Positions 8,449 through 17,020 of a DNA stretch of 64,000 bases are shown one piece after another; the first letter of the stretch is position 1, and every line of letters begins with the position of its first letter. Origin of the DNA: Flavobacteriaceae bacterium (lineage in GTDB: Bacteria; Bacteroidota; Bacteroidia; Flavobacteriales; Flavobacteriaceae); contig JAOXRU010000576.1 of NCBI GenBank assembly GCA_025800395.1, forward strand, positions 1-64,000. Direction: 5' to 3'. Both the position numbers and the translations under genes were made by a program. The notes under the pieces are model-generated. The model did no database searches. It was not told the origin of the DNA and saw only the letters and a program-made list of their open reading frames with translations.

Positions 8449-8456
8449 CAAATGTA
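8449..8456 (-). promoter_or_regulatory. Promoter -7 box for the lipoprotein/kinase operon
   Basis: Minus-strand TACATTTG fits TAnnTTTG. An opposite box, TATTTTTG, occurs on the plus strand at 8413-8420 and may serve the gene at 8534. The remaining sequence of 8276-8533 holds no gene; CTGTGC-2-GCACAG at 8471-8484 is an inverted repeat that could be an operator. Confidence 0.4.
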
Positions 8457-8533
8457 GGGGGGGTAGGGTACTGTGCTGGCACAGGATACGTGGAATTCGG
8501 ATTATACGGAAAATTCAGATTGAAATCGAAAGA

Positions 8534-9397
8534 ATGGATACAGTAACAGTATATCGAAAACAGCTTTTTCAAAAATATCAGGCAGACAAAGGAGGAGATT
8601 TAAGTGTTTATTTAGTACATCCAACAGAGGCTTTGATACGCGAAGCTTGCATCTTGTTATATAGACAATCTACAGACGAAATGGACAAGAAAACTCTGCA
8701 GTTTTATTTTAAATACACAGAACAAGCAGAAGAGCAAGCAATCCTAAAAAGTATAAGAAACGGCAAGTTTCGTTCCATAGAAAAATTTCTTAAAGAAGGA
8801 ACAAACACAACTGAAGTTCCCAGGTTAGATATGATAGCACTACTCCTCGATTTTAAGCATAGACCATACACGGTTTTTCGAAAAAATTTCGAAATAAGCA
8901 TGCAAGAAGGACTGCAGCAAAATGAAGCCAATACTCCTATACAGAAAAGCGTGTCTAATAGCAAGGATGAGGTAGAAAATGGTACCCGAGCCATTAAGAT
9001 GAAAAGCTTGACTACACCCAGGTTTTTTGCCTTAGGTTTTTTAGTTGTTGGAGGGATATGGTTGGGTACTATGTTTGCTTCGGATGCAACTGTTTTGAAG
9101 ACAGAAAAGGAGATTTCTAAATGCATGACATGGCAAGAAAACAGGTATGTATCGAGCCCTTGTAATGAAGGACAACAAAGCCTAACCTATGATCAGAAGC
9201 TGGTAGACGATTTTAGAATGGTAGTTTTAGATTCGACGATGACTTTGTTTGATAATGGAAAACCCTTGTACTGGTATCATAAACATCAAGGAGAAGTCAC
9301 ATTTTTTACCAGCGGGGGCAAACATCCTATTACAGGAAAAAGACTTAGGCCTATAAGCGAACGTATCATTCGCAAGGAAATTTATGGGGAGAATTGA
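8534..9397 (+). CDS. Membrane-anchored protein of unknown function
   Basis: 287 residues. A cytoplasmic N-terminal half (about 1-160, Lys/Glu-rich helices) is joined by one transmembrane helix (FFALGFLVVGGIWLGTMFA, about 165-183) to an outer domain with two Cys in a short loop (CMTWQENRYVSSPC). The C-terminal segment YWYHKHQGEVTFFTSGGKHPITGKRLRPIS recurs in flavobacterial proteins of unknown role. The layout of a cytoplasmic part, one helix and a small extracellular part resembles an anti-sigma factor or envelope sensor, but no zinc-binding or other signature supports that. Confidence 0.75.
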   Translation: MDTVTVYRKQLFQKYQADKGGDLSVYLVHPTEALIREACILLYRQSTDEMDKKTLQFYFKYTEQAEEQAILKSIRNGKFRSIEKFLKEGTNTTEVPRLDMIALLLDFKHRPYTVFRKNFEISMQEGLQQNEANTPIQKSVSNSKDEVENGTRAIKMKSLTTPRFFALGFLVVGGIWLGTMFASDATVLKTEKEISKCMTWQENRYVSSPCNEGQQSLTYDQKLVDDFRMVVLDSTMTLFDNGKPLYWYHKHQGEVTFFTSGGKHPITGKRLRPISERIIRKEIYGEN

Positions 9398-9444
9398 ATA
9401 TCCTTTGCCGAACTTTTTATGGCAAATACCAAAAAGTGATATTT

Positions 9445-9625
9445 AACGTGAGTTCGATTTACCTTACACAGTGGTTTTTGATTTTCACAGACTAGGGGGG
9501 CGAAGGGCTATTTTTTGAGGTAATTTTAAATTAGAAAAGGTATTTAAGGGTTTGAGATGCGTCTTTTTAGATCAAATAGCACTATCTAAGGCTTCGGTGT
9601 AAAAAAATAATATCGAACTCAAGTT
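9445..9625 (+). repeat. MITE-like element, copy C
   Basis: 181 bases beginning AACGTGAGTTCGAT and ending ATCGAACTCAAGTT, i.e. near-perfect terminal inverted repeats. ATTT flanks it on both sides (9441-9444, 9626-9629), consistent with a 4-base target duplication. It contains no coding frame. The internal sequence shares blocks (TTTTTGATTTTC, CGAAGGGCTATTT) with the other copies, in the same orientation as D and E. The following 9626-9909 shows nothing else of note. Confidence 0.75.
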
Positions 9626-9909
9626 ATTTGTCAAATGTTTTTGCGAATTAGCAAAGAAGTAAGCGACAATTTTGAGGCTATTGGTCAATTTGTAATTTGA
9701 AACCCTGCGATAAAACAATTGTGGCTGTCATAAAAGAAAGCGGAATAGTATTTTTCATGATAAAAAAAACATCTCATATATAGCAATTTAGCAGGTTATT
9801 TCCTAGAAATTTCTTAAATTTAGGGGAACACTTACCATCAAGTTTTTTTAGAGCCAATTAGCCGTTGTATAACGGCCAGAACTGTTTAATCATTTTTAAA
9901 TTCAAAAAT

Positions 9910-10389
9910 ATGGAAATAATCACTGCAGATTTGTATGATGCTTATCCCAAAAGGTTAATATTTGTCAACGAGAGTTGGCTGCATTTTGGCAAAAAGGACA
10001 ATTTTAAAGGAAAAATTGTTACCCTCAAAGTACATGAAGACAACAGTCGTGTGCGCAAACAATTGGAGCGACCTGGAGAAGGCAAGGTTTTGTTTGTAGA
10101 TGGCGGCGGATCGATGCGTTGTGCTTTGGTGGGAGATAAGTTGGCCAAATTGGCCCAAGACAACGGTTGGGAAGGAATAATCGTGTATGGAGCCATCCGA
10201 GATTCTAAAGCAATCAATCGAATGAATGTGGGCATCAAGGCCTTAGGTACTTCCCCTATCAAGAGTATAAAAAGGGATGTGGGCTATTTGGGAGAAACCT
10301 TGGTTATCAACGGGGTTCGTGTTCATCATGGTAAATATTTATATGCGGATGCAGATGGTGTGCTCGTTTCCAATTTGAATTTGTTTTAA
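9910..10389 (+). CDS. rraA: RraA family protein (HMG/CHA aldolase-like)
   Basis: 159 residues from the ATG at 9910; an earlier in-frame start at 9865 would add 15 non-conserved residues. The sequence DGGGSMRCALVGDKLAKLA...GWEGIIVYGAIRDSKAI...GIKALGTSPIKS...YLYADADGVLVS is the RraA core. Relatives either bind RNase E or act as metal-dependent class II aldolases/oxaloacetate decarboxylases. The Arg-Asp pair in IRD and the glycine-rich loop needed for aldolase activity are kept, so enzyme activity is possible. It stands alone between two copies of the terminal-inverted-repeat element in the same orientation (C and D). Confidence 0.88.
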   Translation: MEIITADLYDAYPKRLIFVNESWLHFGKKDNFKGKIVTLKVHEDNSRVRKQLERPGEGKVLFVDGGGSMRCALVGDKLAKLAQDNGWEGIIVYGAIRDSKAINRMNVGIKALGTSPIKSIKRDVGYLGETLVINGVRVHHGKYLYADADGVLVSNLNLF

Positions 10390-10866
10390 AACAAGATTAG
10401 TTGTTTGTGATATCTGTTTTTTGAATAGCCATTTTCGGCACTGGCCTAGTATTGTGGGATATTCTAGTATATGGTCATAACCTATATTGTCTGTCCAGCC
10501 ATTAATGAAGAGGTTTAGAAAATTAAAAATTTGTTTTGTTTATATCTTTAATCAAGCAGCTCTAGTGTTTTTATATAAATGGAAAAGAATGTTTTGCTGT
10601 CGGGACAATACCTTTTTGAAGGTATTGCCAAGGACTTCGATATAGAATTATAGATAGGCTGTTTACTTGGAGTGTGGATATCTTTTGGAGTCCTTGCTGC
10701 ATTTTGATATATATGATGTTTGCGACATGGCTTTTTTCTTGTCAAAGGTTTTCTCACTAGTCCCATATACCTAAGCTTTTTCTTGGGAGCACAGGATGGT
10801 TTACAATATGATCACTAAATGGAAATATGTCGTTTTTTGTCTCCATTTGAAGTTTTTTATATATTT
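10390..10866. other. Intergenic region without a gene
   Basis: AT-rich sequence after the rraA stop. A short inverted repeat (CAATACCTTTTTGAAGGTATTG near 10607-10628, with arms CAATACCTT/AAGGTATTG) can form a hairpin. No open frame here has a recognisable product, and frames on the minus strand look random. Confidence 0.4.
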
Positions 10867-11013
10867 AACGTGAGTTGGATGAACCCTAAGCACACAGTGG
10901 TTTTTGAATTTCTTAGATTAGGCGTGGCTTCGAAGGTCTATTCCTAGCTCGAGAAGTTAAAAAAACACTATATATAAGGCTTCTGAGTAAATAATTCATA
11001 TCGAACTCAGGTT
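10867..11013 (+). repeat. MITE-like element, copy D
   Basis: 147 bases, the shortest complete copy. It begins AACGTGAGTTGGAT and ends ATATCGAACTCAGGTT, with ATTT on both sides (10863-10866 and 11014-11017). The interior shares TTAGATTAGGCGTGGC and a GAAGG block with the copy at 61692, but the middle part is deleted. It ends 32 bases before the aminotransferase start, so it may carry or separate that gene's promoter. Confidence 0.72.
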
Positions 11014-11045
11014 ATTTGACAAAACTTATATAATAGGTAGCAAAA

Positions 11046-12197
11046 ATGAGAAGACCAATGAATTGCCAAAAACACCTCTTTCAATTAGATCAAGACATAC
11101 ATTATTTAAATTGTGCATACAAAGCGCCTATGTTGCGGTCGGCGGAGAATGCTTGTATACGGGCTTTGAAGCGGGAGCGCATTCCTGTAAATTTGGAAGT
11201 AAAAGATTTTTTTGATCCAGTTACAAAAGCCAAAGAGTTATTTGGGAAATTGATAGGTGGTGAGGCGGACCAAGTAGTATTGGTTTCTTCTTGTTCTTAT
11301 GGTTTTGCCAGCGCCTTACAAAATCTTGAAGGCAAAAAAGACGGCAAGGCCATCACGGTATCCGATGAGTTTCCTAGTGGTTATTTCTCCTTAGAACGTT
11401 GGTGTAAAGAAAACAATAACGCCTTAGAAGTAGTTGCCCAAACCGCCACAGGCAACTGGAATCAAAATCTTTTAGCATCGATTACACCAGATACCAGCGT
11501 AGTACTCATATCTTCTGTACATTGGATGAATGGTTATATGTTTGATTTAGAGGCCATCGGAAAAAAATGCAAAGAAAGCGGTGCTATATTTATGGTAGAC
11601 GGCACCCAATCTGTAGGTGCTAAGCCTATAGATGTAATGGCTTGCAAGATAGATGTATTGGTATGTGCTACCTACAAGTGGTTGTTTGGTCCGTATGGTA
11701 TTGCCGTAGCTTATATAGATAAGAAATTTAATTTTGGAAAACCCTTAGAAGAGGCCTGGTTAAATAGAGAAGAAGCCGAAAAGTTTGAGGCCCTTACCCA
11801 GTATCAGGAAAACTACAAAGCTGGTGCTGCCCGTTTTAATGTAGGAGAATCTAGCAATTTCTTATTGGTTCCTGTGTTAAATGCGGGTTTACAACAAATA
11901 TTAGATTGGCAACCTGAGAATATAAAAAAATATGCCGAAACACTCAGAGCTCCCTTAATACAATACTTAGAGAAAATAGGAGTCCAAACTACATCTTTAA
12001 ATTCTAAGGCATCTCATATATTTGCTTTGCCTGTACCTGCGGGTGTAGAAACAGAAACCTTAAAAACAGAACTAGCCAAAAGACAAGTATTTGTTTCTAT
12101 AAGAGGACCTTATTTAAGAGTAGCCATTCATCTGTTCAATACCAAGGAAGACATACAAGCTTTAATAGATGCTATAGATGCCTGTCTCTCCAAATAA
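11046..12197 (+). CDS. PLP-dependent aminotransferase class V (cysteine desulfurase-like)
   Basis: 383 residues. The class V fold is shown by SSCSYGFASAL (phosphate-binding region), SSVHWMNGYMFDLEAIGKKCKESGAIFMVDGTQSVGAKPID (Asp and Gln contacting PLP) and the Schiff-base Lys in CATYKWLFGPYG near residue 210. The C-terminal part IRGPYLRVAIHLFNTKEDI is also typical. It lacks the Cys loop of true IscS/SufS, so sulfur transfer is unlikely; kynureninase-like, isopenicillin epimerase-like or selenocysteine-lyase-like reactions are alternatives. An in-frame ATG at 11058 is also possible as start. It is followed after 32 bases by a GNAT gene. Confidence 0.85.
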   Translation: MRRPMNCQKHLFQLDQDIHYLNCAYKAPMLRSAENACIRALKRERIPVNLEVKDFFDPVTKAKELFGKLIGGEADQVVLVSSCSYGFASALQNLEGKKDGKAITVSDEFPSGYFSLERWCKENNNALEVVAQTATGNWNQNLLASITPDTSVVLISSVHWMNGYMFDLEAIGKKCKESGAIFMVDGTQSVGAKPIDVMACKIDVLVCATYKWLFGPYGIAVAYIDKKFNFGKPLEEAWLNREEAEKFEALTQYQENYKAGAARFNVGESSNFLLVPVLNAGLQQILDWQPENIKKYAETLRAPLIQYLEKIGVQTTSLNSKASHIFALPVPAGVETETLKTELAKRQVFVSIRGPYLRVAIHLFNTKEDIQALIDAIDACLSK

Positions 12198-12229
12198 TTT
12201 CTTGTTTTTGAAGAACGAACAACCAACAA

Positions 12230-13066
12230 ATGCAAATAAAAACCTTAGAACATACCTCCTTTCATACCATTTTAGACTGTTTCTTAACGGCCTTTGAGAA
12301 TTACTTTGTAGAAATGCCAAAGGATCCGGATTATTTCCGACAACGCTGGCAAGGCACAGGAGTAGATTTTGCCAACTCCTACGGCATGTTTGACGGAGAG
12401 TTATTGGTAGGGTTTGTACTGCAAGCAATAGGGCCTAGTCGTGGGGTGCTTACTGCCTACAATGCCGGAACAGGAGTAATACCCGCCTATAGGGGAAAAA
12501 AAATAGTACAGGCTTTGTACGCACAAGCCATTGCAGATTTAAAACCAAGTGACGTAAAATTACTATTGTTAGAGGTTATAATTGAAAATAAAAAAGCGAT
12601 AAAGGCTTACCAAAATGTAGGGTTTTCTATCTGTGCAGATTATCCTTGTTTTAGTGGGGTGTTGCAAGCACAAGCCACCAAACCATTGAGCTTACAAGCC
12701 ATTTCCTTTGACCAACTAAAGGAAACCATGCTTCGTTATAATAATTTATATGCCTGGGATAACCAATACCATAGGGTGGTAGATATGCCATACCGTTGTT
12801 TTGGGTATATACAACAAGAAAACCTAGTAGCCTATGTAGTACTAAATACAGAAAGTGGCTATATAGCACAAATAGAATGTACAGCGGTGCATTTGTGGCA
12901 AAGTTTCTTACTGGCTATTCAGCAATTAGTTCCAGAAGTAAAAATGAATAATGTAAACGCCAAACAAAAAGAAAAAATACAACAAATAACCCTTGCGGGA
13001 TTACAGCAGCCTATAGTCCAATATGAACTGGAAATGTGGCTACATAAACCAACTAAAAACCTATGA
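12230..13066 (+). CDS. GNAT family N-acetyltransferase
   Basis: 278 residues, longer than single GNAT domains. The first half holds the acetyl-CoA site (VIPAYRGKKIVQALYAQAI, about 85-105) and the end of the fold (IENKKAIKAYQNVGF). The second half (about 150-278) has no clear motif and may be a degenerate second GNAT domain, as in other two-domain members. The substrate is unknown. The gene overlaps the following mannosidase gene by ATGA, so translation is coupled, although the functional link between them is not obvious. Confidence 0.8.
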   Translation: MQIKTLEHTSFHTILDCFLTAFENYFVEMPKDPDYFRQRWQGTGVDFANSYGMFDGELLVGFVLQAIGPSRGVLTAYNAGTGVIPAYRGKKIVQALYAQAIADLKPSDVKLLLLEVIIENKKAIKAYQNVGFSICADYPCFSGVLQAQATKPLSLQAISFDQLKETMLRYNNLYAWDNQYHRVVDMPYRCFGYIQQENLVAYVVLNTESGYIAQIECTAVHLWQSFLLAIQQLVPEVKMNNVNAKQKEKIQQITLAGLQQPIVQYELEMWLHKPTKNL

Positions 13067-15378
13067 AAAATCTGCGCTATTTTTTAGTGTGTTTTCTTGT
13101 ATTTGCTTGTAAGCAAACAAAAGAACTGCCAAAACAAATTTCTGCTATAGCAGATGTAACCCAATATGTAAATCCATTTGTAGGAACCAGCAAAATGGGC
13201 CATGTATTCCCTGGGGCTACAGCACCCTTTGGAATGGTACAGCTGAGTCCACAAACCAATTTCGAGCGTCTGCATAAGGCAGATGGCACCTATAATGGCA
13301 CCACCTACGAATACTGTGCAGGCTACCAATACCGAGACAGCACCATTATAGGCTTTGCCCATACCAATTTTAGCGGTACTGGCCATTCCGATTTGGGAGA
13401 TATACTTATGATGCCCACTACTGGCAAGCTGGTTCTAGATCCACTACAAACAGAAAGGGGCGAAAAAGGATTTTACAGCACCTTTTCCCACGATAAAGAA
13501 ACTGCCAGTCCTGGTTACTATAGCGTAGCACTAGACAGTTACCCAATAGAAGTTGCCCTTACTGCATCCGATAGGGTAGGCATGCACCAGTATACCTTTA
13601 CCCAGGCATCCGAAGCCCATATTGTACTAGACATGGTATACAATATTTACCATTACGACAACAAAAACGTATGGACCTCCATACGCGTAGAAAACGATAG
13701 CCTTATTACAGGGTATAGGCAAACCAAAGGTTGGGCAAGAGACAAAAAAGTATTTTTTGCCATAGCCTTTTCCAAACCATTTAAAAGCTATGGTCATAAG
13801 AAATACGACAAGGTATTGTACGATGGCTTTTATCGCCGTTTTCAACAAGAAGAAAACTTCCCCGAGATGGCAGGTAAAGACCTCCGTGCCTATTTTAATT
13901 TCGATGTAGATAAGAACGAACAAATACAAGTAAAAGTGGCCCTATCTTCTGTAAGTACCGCAGGAGCTATACGCAATATGGAAGCCGAAATTCCGCATTG
14001 GAACTTCCAGCAAGTAGCACAAGAGACCAAAGACAAATGGCAGTCCGAACTAGCCAAAATACAGGTAGAAACCATAGAGGAAGAAGACAAAACCACCTTC
14101 TATACCGCCATGTATCACGCCAGTTTGTCTCCCATTATTTACGAAGACGTAGATGGGCAATACCGAGGCTTAGATCAAAACATTCACCAGTCCGATGGTT
14201 TTATAAACTATACCATTTTTTCTCTTTGGGATACCTATCGTGCCTTGCATCCGTTGCTGAATATTACACAGCCCCAGCGCAATAACGATATGATAAAAAG
14301 CATGCTAGCGCACCAAGAGCAAAGTGTACATAAAATGTTGCCTATTTGGAGTCATTATGCCAACGAAAACTGGTGTATGATAGGCTACCACGCCACCTCC
14401 GTTATAGCCGATGCCATGGCCAAAGACGTTGGTGATTTCGACCTACAGCAAGCCCTAGATGCATCTACCACCACTGCCACCGTGCGTTATTTCGAGGGCA
14501 TAGGCGATTATATAGATCTTGGCTATGTACCCGAAGACCGCAGTCATTCTTCTGTGTCTAAAACTCTAGAGTACGCCTATAACGATTGGTGCATAGCGCA
14601 GATGGCCAAGAAAGTAGGAGACAGCACCGCCTACAAGACCTATATGCAACGCAGCACCAATTACAAAAATGTATACGATGTCGATATAGGTTTTATGCGT
14701 CCCAAACTAGCCAATGGCAGTTTCCGCACCAATTTCGATCCCCTAGATACACACGGACAAGGGTTTATAGAAGGCAATGCCTGGAACTACGGTTTGTACG
14801 TACCCCAAGACATCCCCAATATGGTAGATATTATGGGCGGCAAAGCCCGCATGACCCAACAGTTAGACTCGCTTTTCACCATGGAAATAGCCGATAAATA
14901 CATTGCCCATCACGAAGACATCACCCGAGATGGTATTATAGGCAACTATGTGCATGGCAACGAGCCTGGCCACCATATCCCATATTTGTATAATTGGACA
15001 GGGCATCCTGAAAAAACCCAAGAACGGGTTCGCATGATACTAAACAGCATGTACGGTCCCAATGTAGATGGACTTTGCGGCAACGACGATGCCGGCCAAA
15101 TGAGCGCTTGGTATATTTTTAGTAGCCTAGGGTTTTACCCCGTAACCCCTGGTAGCTCATATTATGCATTGGGTAGTCCGGCGGTGGTAGAAGCCCAATT
15201 GCAGTTGCAAAATGGCAACACCCTAAAGATACTTGCCAAAAACCAAAGCAAAACCCATGTATACGTGAAGCAAGTTAGTCTAAACGGCAAAGTGCTACCA
15301 AACCACCAAGTAAAACACCAAGAGCTTATGCAAGGTGGCGAGTTGGTGTTTGAAATGAGTGATACCGCAGGGAACTAA
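13063..15378 (+). CDS. GH92 alpha-mannosidase, lipoprotein
   Basis: 771 residues. The lipoprotein signal ends FLVFAC (Cys16). The mature enzyme starts with DVTQYVNPFVGTSKMGHVFPGATAPFGMVQLSP, the GH92 N-terminal block, and has HTNFSGTGHSDLGDILMMP. The catalytic-domain signatures are EGNAWNYGLYVPQDI, GNEPGHHIPYLYNW and CGNDDAGQMSAWYIFSSLGFYPVTPG. GH92 enzymes are calcium-dependent exo-alpha-mannosidases (1,2-, 1,3-, 1,4- or 1,6-linked). The signal suggests a surface or periplasmic enzyme trimming mannans or N-glycans. There is no SusC/SusD pair nearby, so this is not a typical polysaccharide utilisation locus. Confidence 0.93.
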   Translation: MKNLRYFLVCFLVFACKQTKELPKQISAIADVTQYVNPFVGTSKMGHVFPGATAPFGMVQLSPQTNFERLHKADGTYNGTTYEYCAGYQYRDSTIIGFAHTNFSGTGHSDLGDILMMPTTGKLVLDPLQTERGEKGFYSTFSHDKETASPGYYSVALDSYPIEVALTASDRVGMHQYTFTQASEAHIVLDMVYNIYHYDNKNVWTSIRVENDSLITGYRQTKGWARDKKVFFAIAFSKPFKSYGHKKYDKVLYDGFYRRFQQEENFPEMAGKDLRAYFNFDVDKNEQIQVKVALSSVSTAGAIRNMEAEIPHWNFQQVAQETKDKWQSELAKIQVETIEEEDKTTFYTAMYHASLSPIIYEDVDGQYRGLDQNIHQSDGFINYTIFSLWDTYRALHPLLNITQPQRNNDMIKSMLAHQEQSVHKMLPIWSHYANENWCMIGYHATSVIADAMAKDVGDFDLQQALDASTTTATVRYFEGIGDYIDLGYVPEDRSHSSVSKTLEYAYNDWCIAQMAKKVGDSTAYKTYMQRSTNYKNVYDVDIGFMRPKLANGSFRTNFDPLDTHGQGFIEGNAWNYGLYVPQDIPNMVDIMGGKARMTQQLDSLFTMEIADKYIAHHEDITRDGIIGNYVHGNEPGHHIPYLYNWTGHPEKTQERVRMILNSMYGPNVDGLCGNDDAGQMSAWYIFSSLGFYPVTPGSSYYALGSPAVVEAQLQLQNGNTLKILAKNQSKTHVYVKQVSLNGKVLPNHQVKHQELMQGGELVFEMSDTAGN

Positions 15379-15490
15379 CGTTAACTAGTTTTTCCAGTAG
15401 TTATTTGCCGCAGCAATAGTTTGTAAAACAATCCTTTTTTAGTGTTTTTAAGGTGTTCGGTGGTGGTTGCAGGTATTATAAGGAGCTTAG

Positions 15491-16117
15491 TTAAACTCCT
15501 TTTTTATAATTACTAAATAAAAATACTGTTGAAGCAAGAAACCATAAACCAAACCAATAATAGGGTATAGCGGAAAAATATGGAATATACATGCCGAGAA
15601 TTGCAAATAGTACACCAATAATTCCGGCAAATTTTAGGAATAGTATGGCAAATCCTTTTTGAAATGGAATTATTATGGTTAGTATAAAAGAAGCTATCAT
15701 TGGAAGCCAAAAACTAATATCTCTTATAATGTAGTGTATAAACAAAACACTTTCTGCATTTTTATGGTTACCGATAAGTAACCCAAAACTTATAGCGTTT
15801 TCGGTAATATCTAATAAAGCGCCAAAAAAGCTTAATACGAAGCTAATTCCAATGAGCGTAATATGCAGTGGCTTAAAGTGTAAAAACAAACCAACCCAAG
15901 AGCCAATCCAAGCAAAAATAAAGATGGTGTCTAAAGCGTAATTTATGCCTATAGAGGAAATAAAATTCTCTTTTTCAATTTCCGATAATTGTACATTACC
16001 TAGTATTACATCATTCAAAGAATAATCGGTTTGCGGCCAAGTATAATTCATAATGATTAATAAGAGGAGTGCTATTAGGGATGCTATTGCTGAGGTTAAG
16101 TATGTGTTTTTTGTCAC
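15491..16117 (-). CDS. Multi-pass membrane protein of unknown function
   Basis: 208 residues with six predicted membrane helices (for example SAIASLIALLLLIIMNYTW, LHITLIGISFVLSFFGALL, FAGIIGVLFAILGMYIPYF). The residues between helices are few and uncharged, with Asn and Asp in GALLDITENAISFG. I do not recognise the family; the layout is like small DUF4386-type proteins. Upstream (16193-16249) lie two 13-base direct repeats, GATAACGGAAGAA and GATAACCGAAGAA, inside a CTGAAG/CTTCAG inverted repeat. It has no co-directional partner. Confidence 0.65.
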   Translation of the reverse strand: MTKNTYLTSAIASLIALLLLIIMNYTWPQTDYSLNDVILGNVQLSEIEKENFISSIGINYALDTIFIFAWIGSWVGLFLHFKPLHITLIGISFVLSFFGALLDITENAISFGLLIGNHKNAESVLFIHYIIRDISFWLPMIASFILTIIIPFQKGFAILFLKFAGIIGVLFAILGMYIPYFSAIPYYWFGLWFLASTVFLFSNYKKGV

Positions 16118-16250
16118 AATAATTTTATAGTTATTTATTTACTAAAAACGCTCTTTGCCTCGACAATATAATTAATTATTTCACAAAAATAACTGAAGAC
16201 GCTATTGATAACGGAAGAATTTGTCGATAACCGAAGAAATAACCTTCAGC

Positions 16251-16976
16251 TAACAATGCCCAACGCTGTTGTTGCAGCCTTGGTGCGCCTGTCTCACGGG
16301 TATCGTTTTTGTTTAGCTAGGTGTTCATCCTAAAAGCTACTCAAAACTTTTTTTTCTTAGGAATTAAAAGGGCTTGTACAAGGGTTACCGTTGTTGTGCA
16401 ACGTTTTTATTTTTGTATTAATTTTTTCAATCCAATTTTTGTCAGTCGGTTTAATTATAATTGCATTAAAATTATGTCGTTCTGATTCTATTCCAACACC
16501 TTCTGAGTCGTCAACGTGGATGTCAAATCCGAAAGCTGGTGGAAATTTGGATGAGTTTATATTCAGACTTTTTAATTGGCGCTGATTTTCAGTTTGGTTA
16601 ACAATTCGGTCAACTTTTATTCCGTAATATTTTAAAGTCCGTCTTATTTTTCCTTTCGTTCGAAATGATGTTGTGTATATATGAACTTTATTTCCTCGGT
16701 TTTTTAATTCCGAAATCAATTCCGCAGTTCCTTTTCGTATTTCTTCAATTCCGAACAGTTTTGCAATTCTGCCACATTTTTCAGTTTCGAATTCCTTTCC
16801 ATTCGGGATTAAAGTACTATCAAGGTCAAAACTTATGTTCATCGGTCAAATGTTGCACAACGTATTACATACACCTAAAATAAACAAATAACCCGTAACA
16901 AAGCCTTAATTAAACTATTTTTTATACTATCTATCTTAATACACCCATGCTGTTGCAGCCTTGTTGCGCCTGTCTC
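16251..16976. mobile_element. Cassette-like insert carrying the HAD gene
   Basis: Two direct repeats bound the segment: GCAGCCTTGGTGCGCCTGTCTC-type sequence at 16265-16295 and its near copy at 16948-16976. Inside are inverted 11-base copies GTTGTGCAACG (16393-16403) and GTTGCACAACG (16852-16862), one overlapping the 3' end of the gene and one just upstream of its start. The left side has a TAACAATGCCCAACG stretch like an integron attC arm. No integrase is present. A cassette origin is inferred. Confidence 0.4.
16357..16842 (-). CDS. HAD superfamily hydrolase (small phosphatase)
   Basis: 161 residues. Motif I is NISFDLDSTLIPNG (Asp6 and Asp8), motif II the Thr in VHIYTTSFR, and motif III/IV DIHVDDSEGVGIE. 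Together these give a HAD-type fold with a short cap, as in 5'-nucleotidase-like or polynucleotide-phosphatase-like members. The substrate cannot be read. The C-terminal tail NNGNPCTSPFNS is encoded by DNA from the inverted-repeat edge of the cassette, suggesting that the original end was replaced. The gene stands alone, in DNA more AT-rich than its neighbours, consistent with transfer. Confidence 0.72.
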   Translation of the reverse strand: MNISFDLDSTLIPNGKEFETEKCGRIAKLFGIEEIRKGTAELISELKNRGNKVHIYTTSFRTKGKIRRTLKYYGIKVDRIVNQTENQRQLKSLNINSSKFPPAFGFDIHVDDSEGVGIESERHNFNAIIIKPTDKNWIEKINTKIKTLHNNGNPCTSPFNS

Positions 16977-17020
16977 TTGTATGCTCTTATTTGGGAAGCT
17001 GTCCGAAATGGTCCCAAGCC

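Noticed and set aside
10548-10766. 72-codon minus-strand frame between rraA and repeat D
   Set aside because: Rich in Lys/Pro without structure, no promoter, no similarity I know.
11046-12197. Calling the class V aminotransferase a true cysteine desulfurase
   Set aside because: The active-site Cys loop of IscS/SufS is not visible and there are no suf or isc neighbours.
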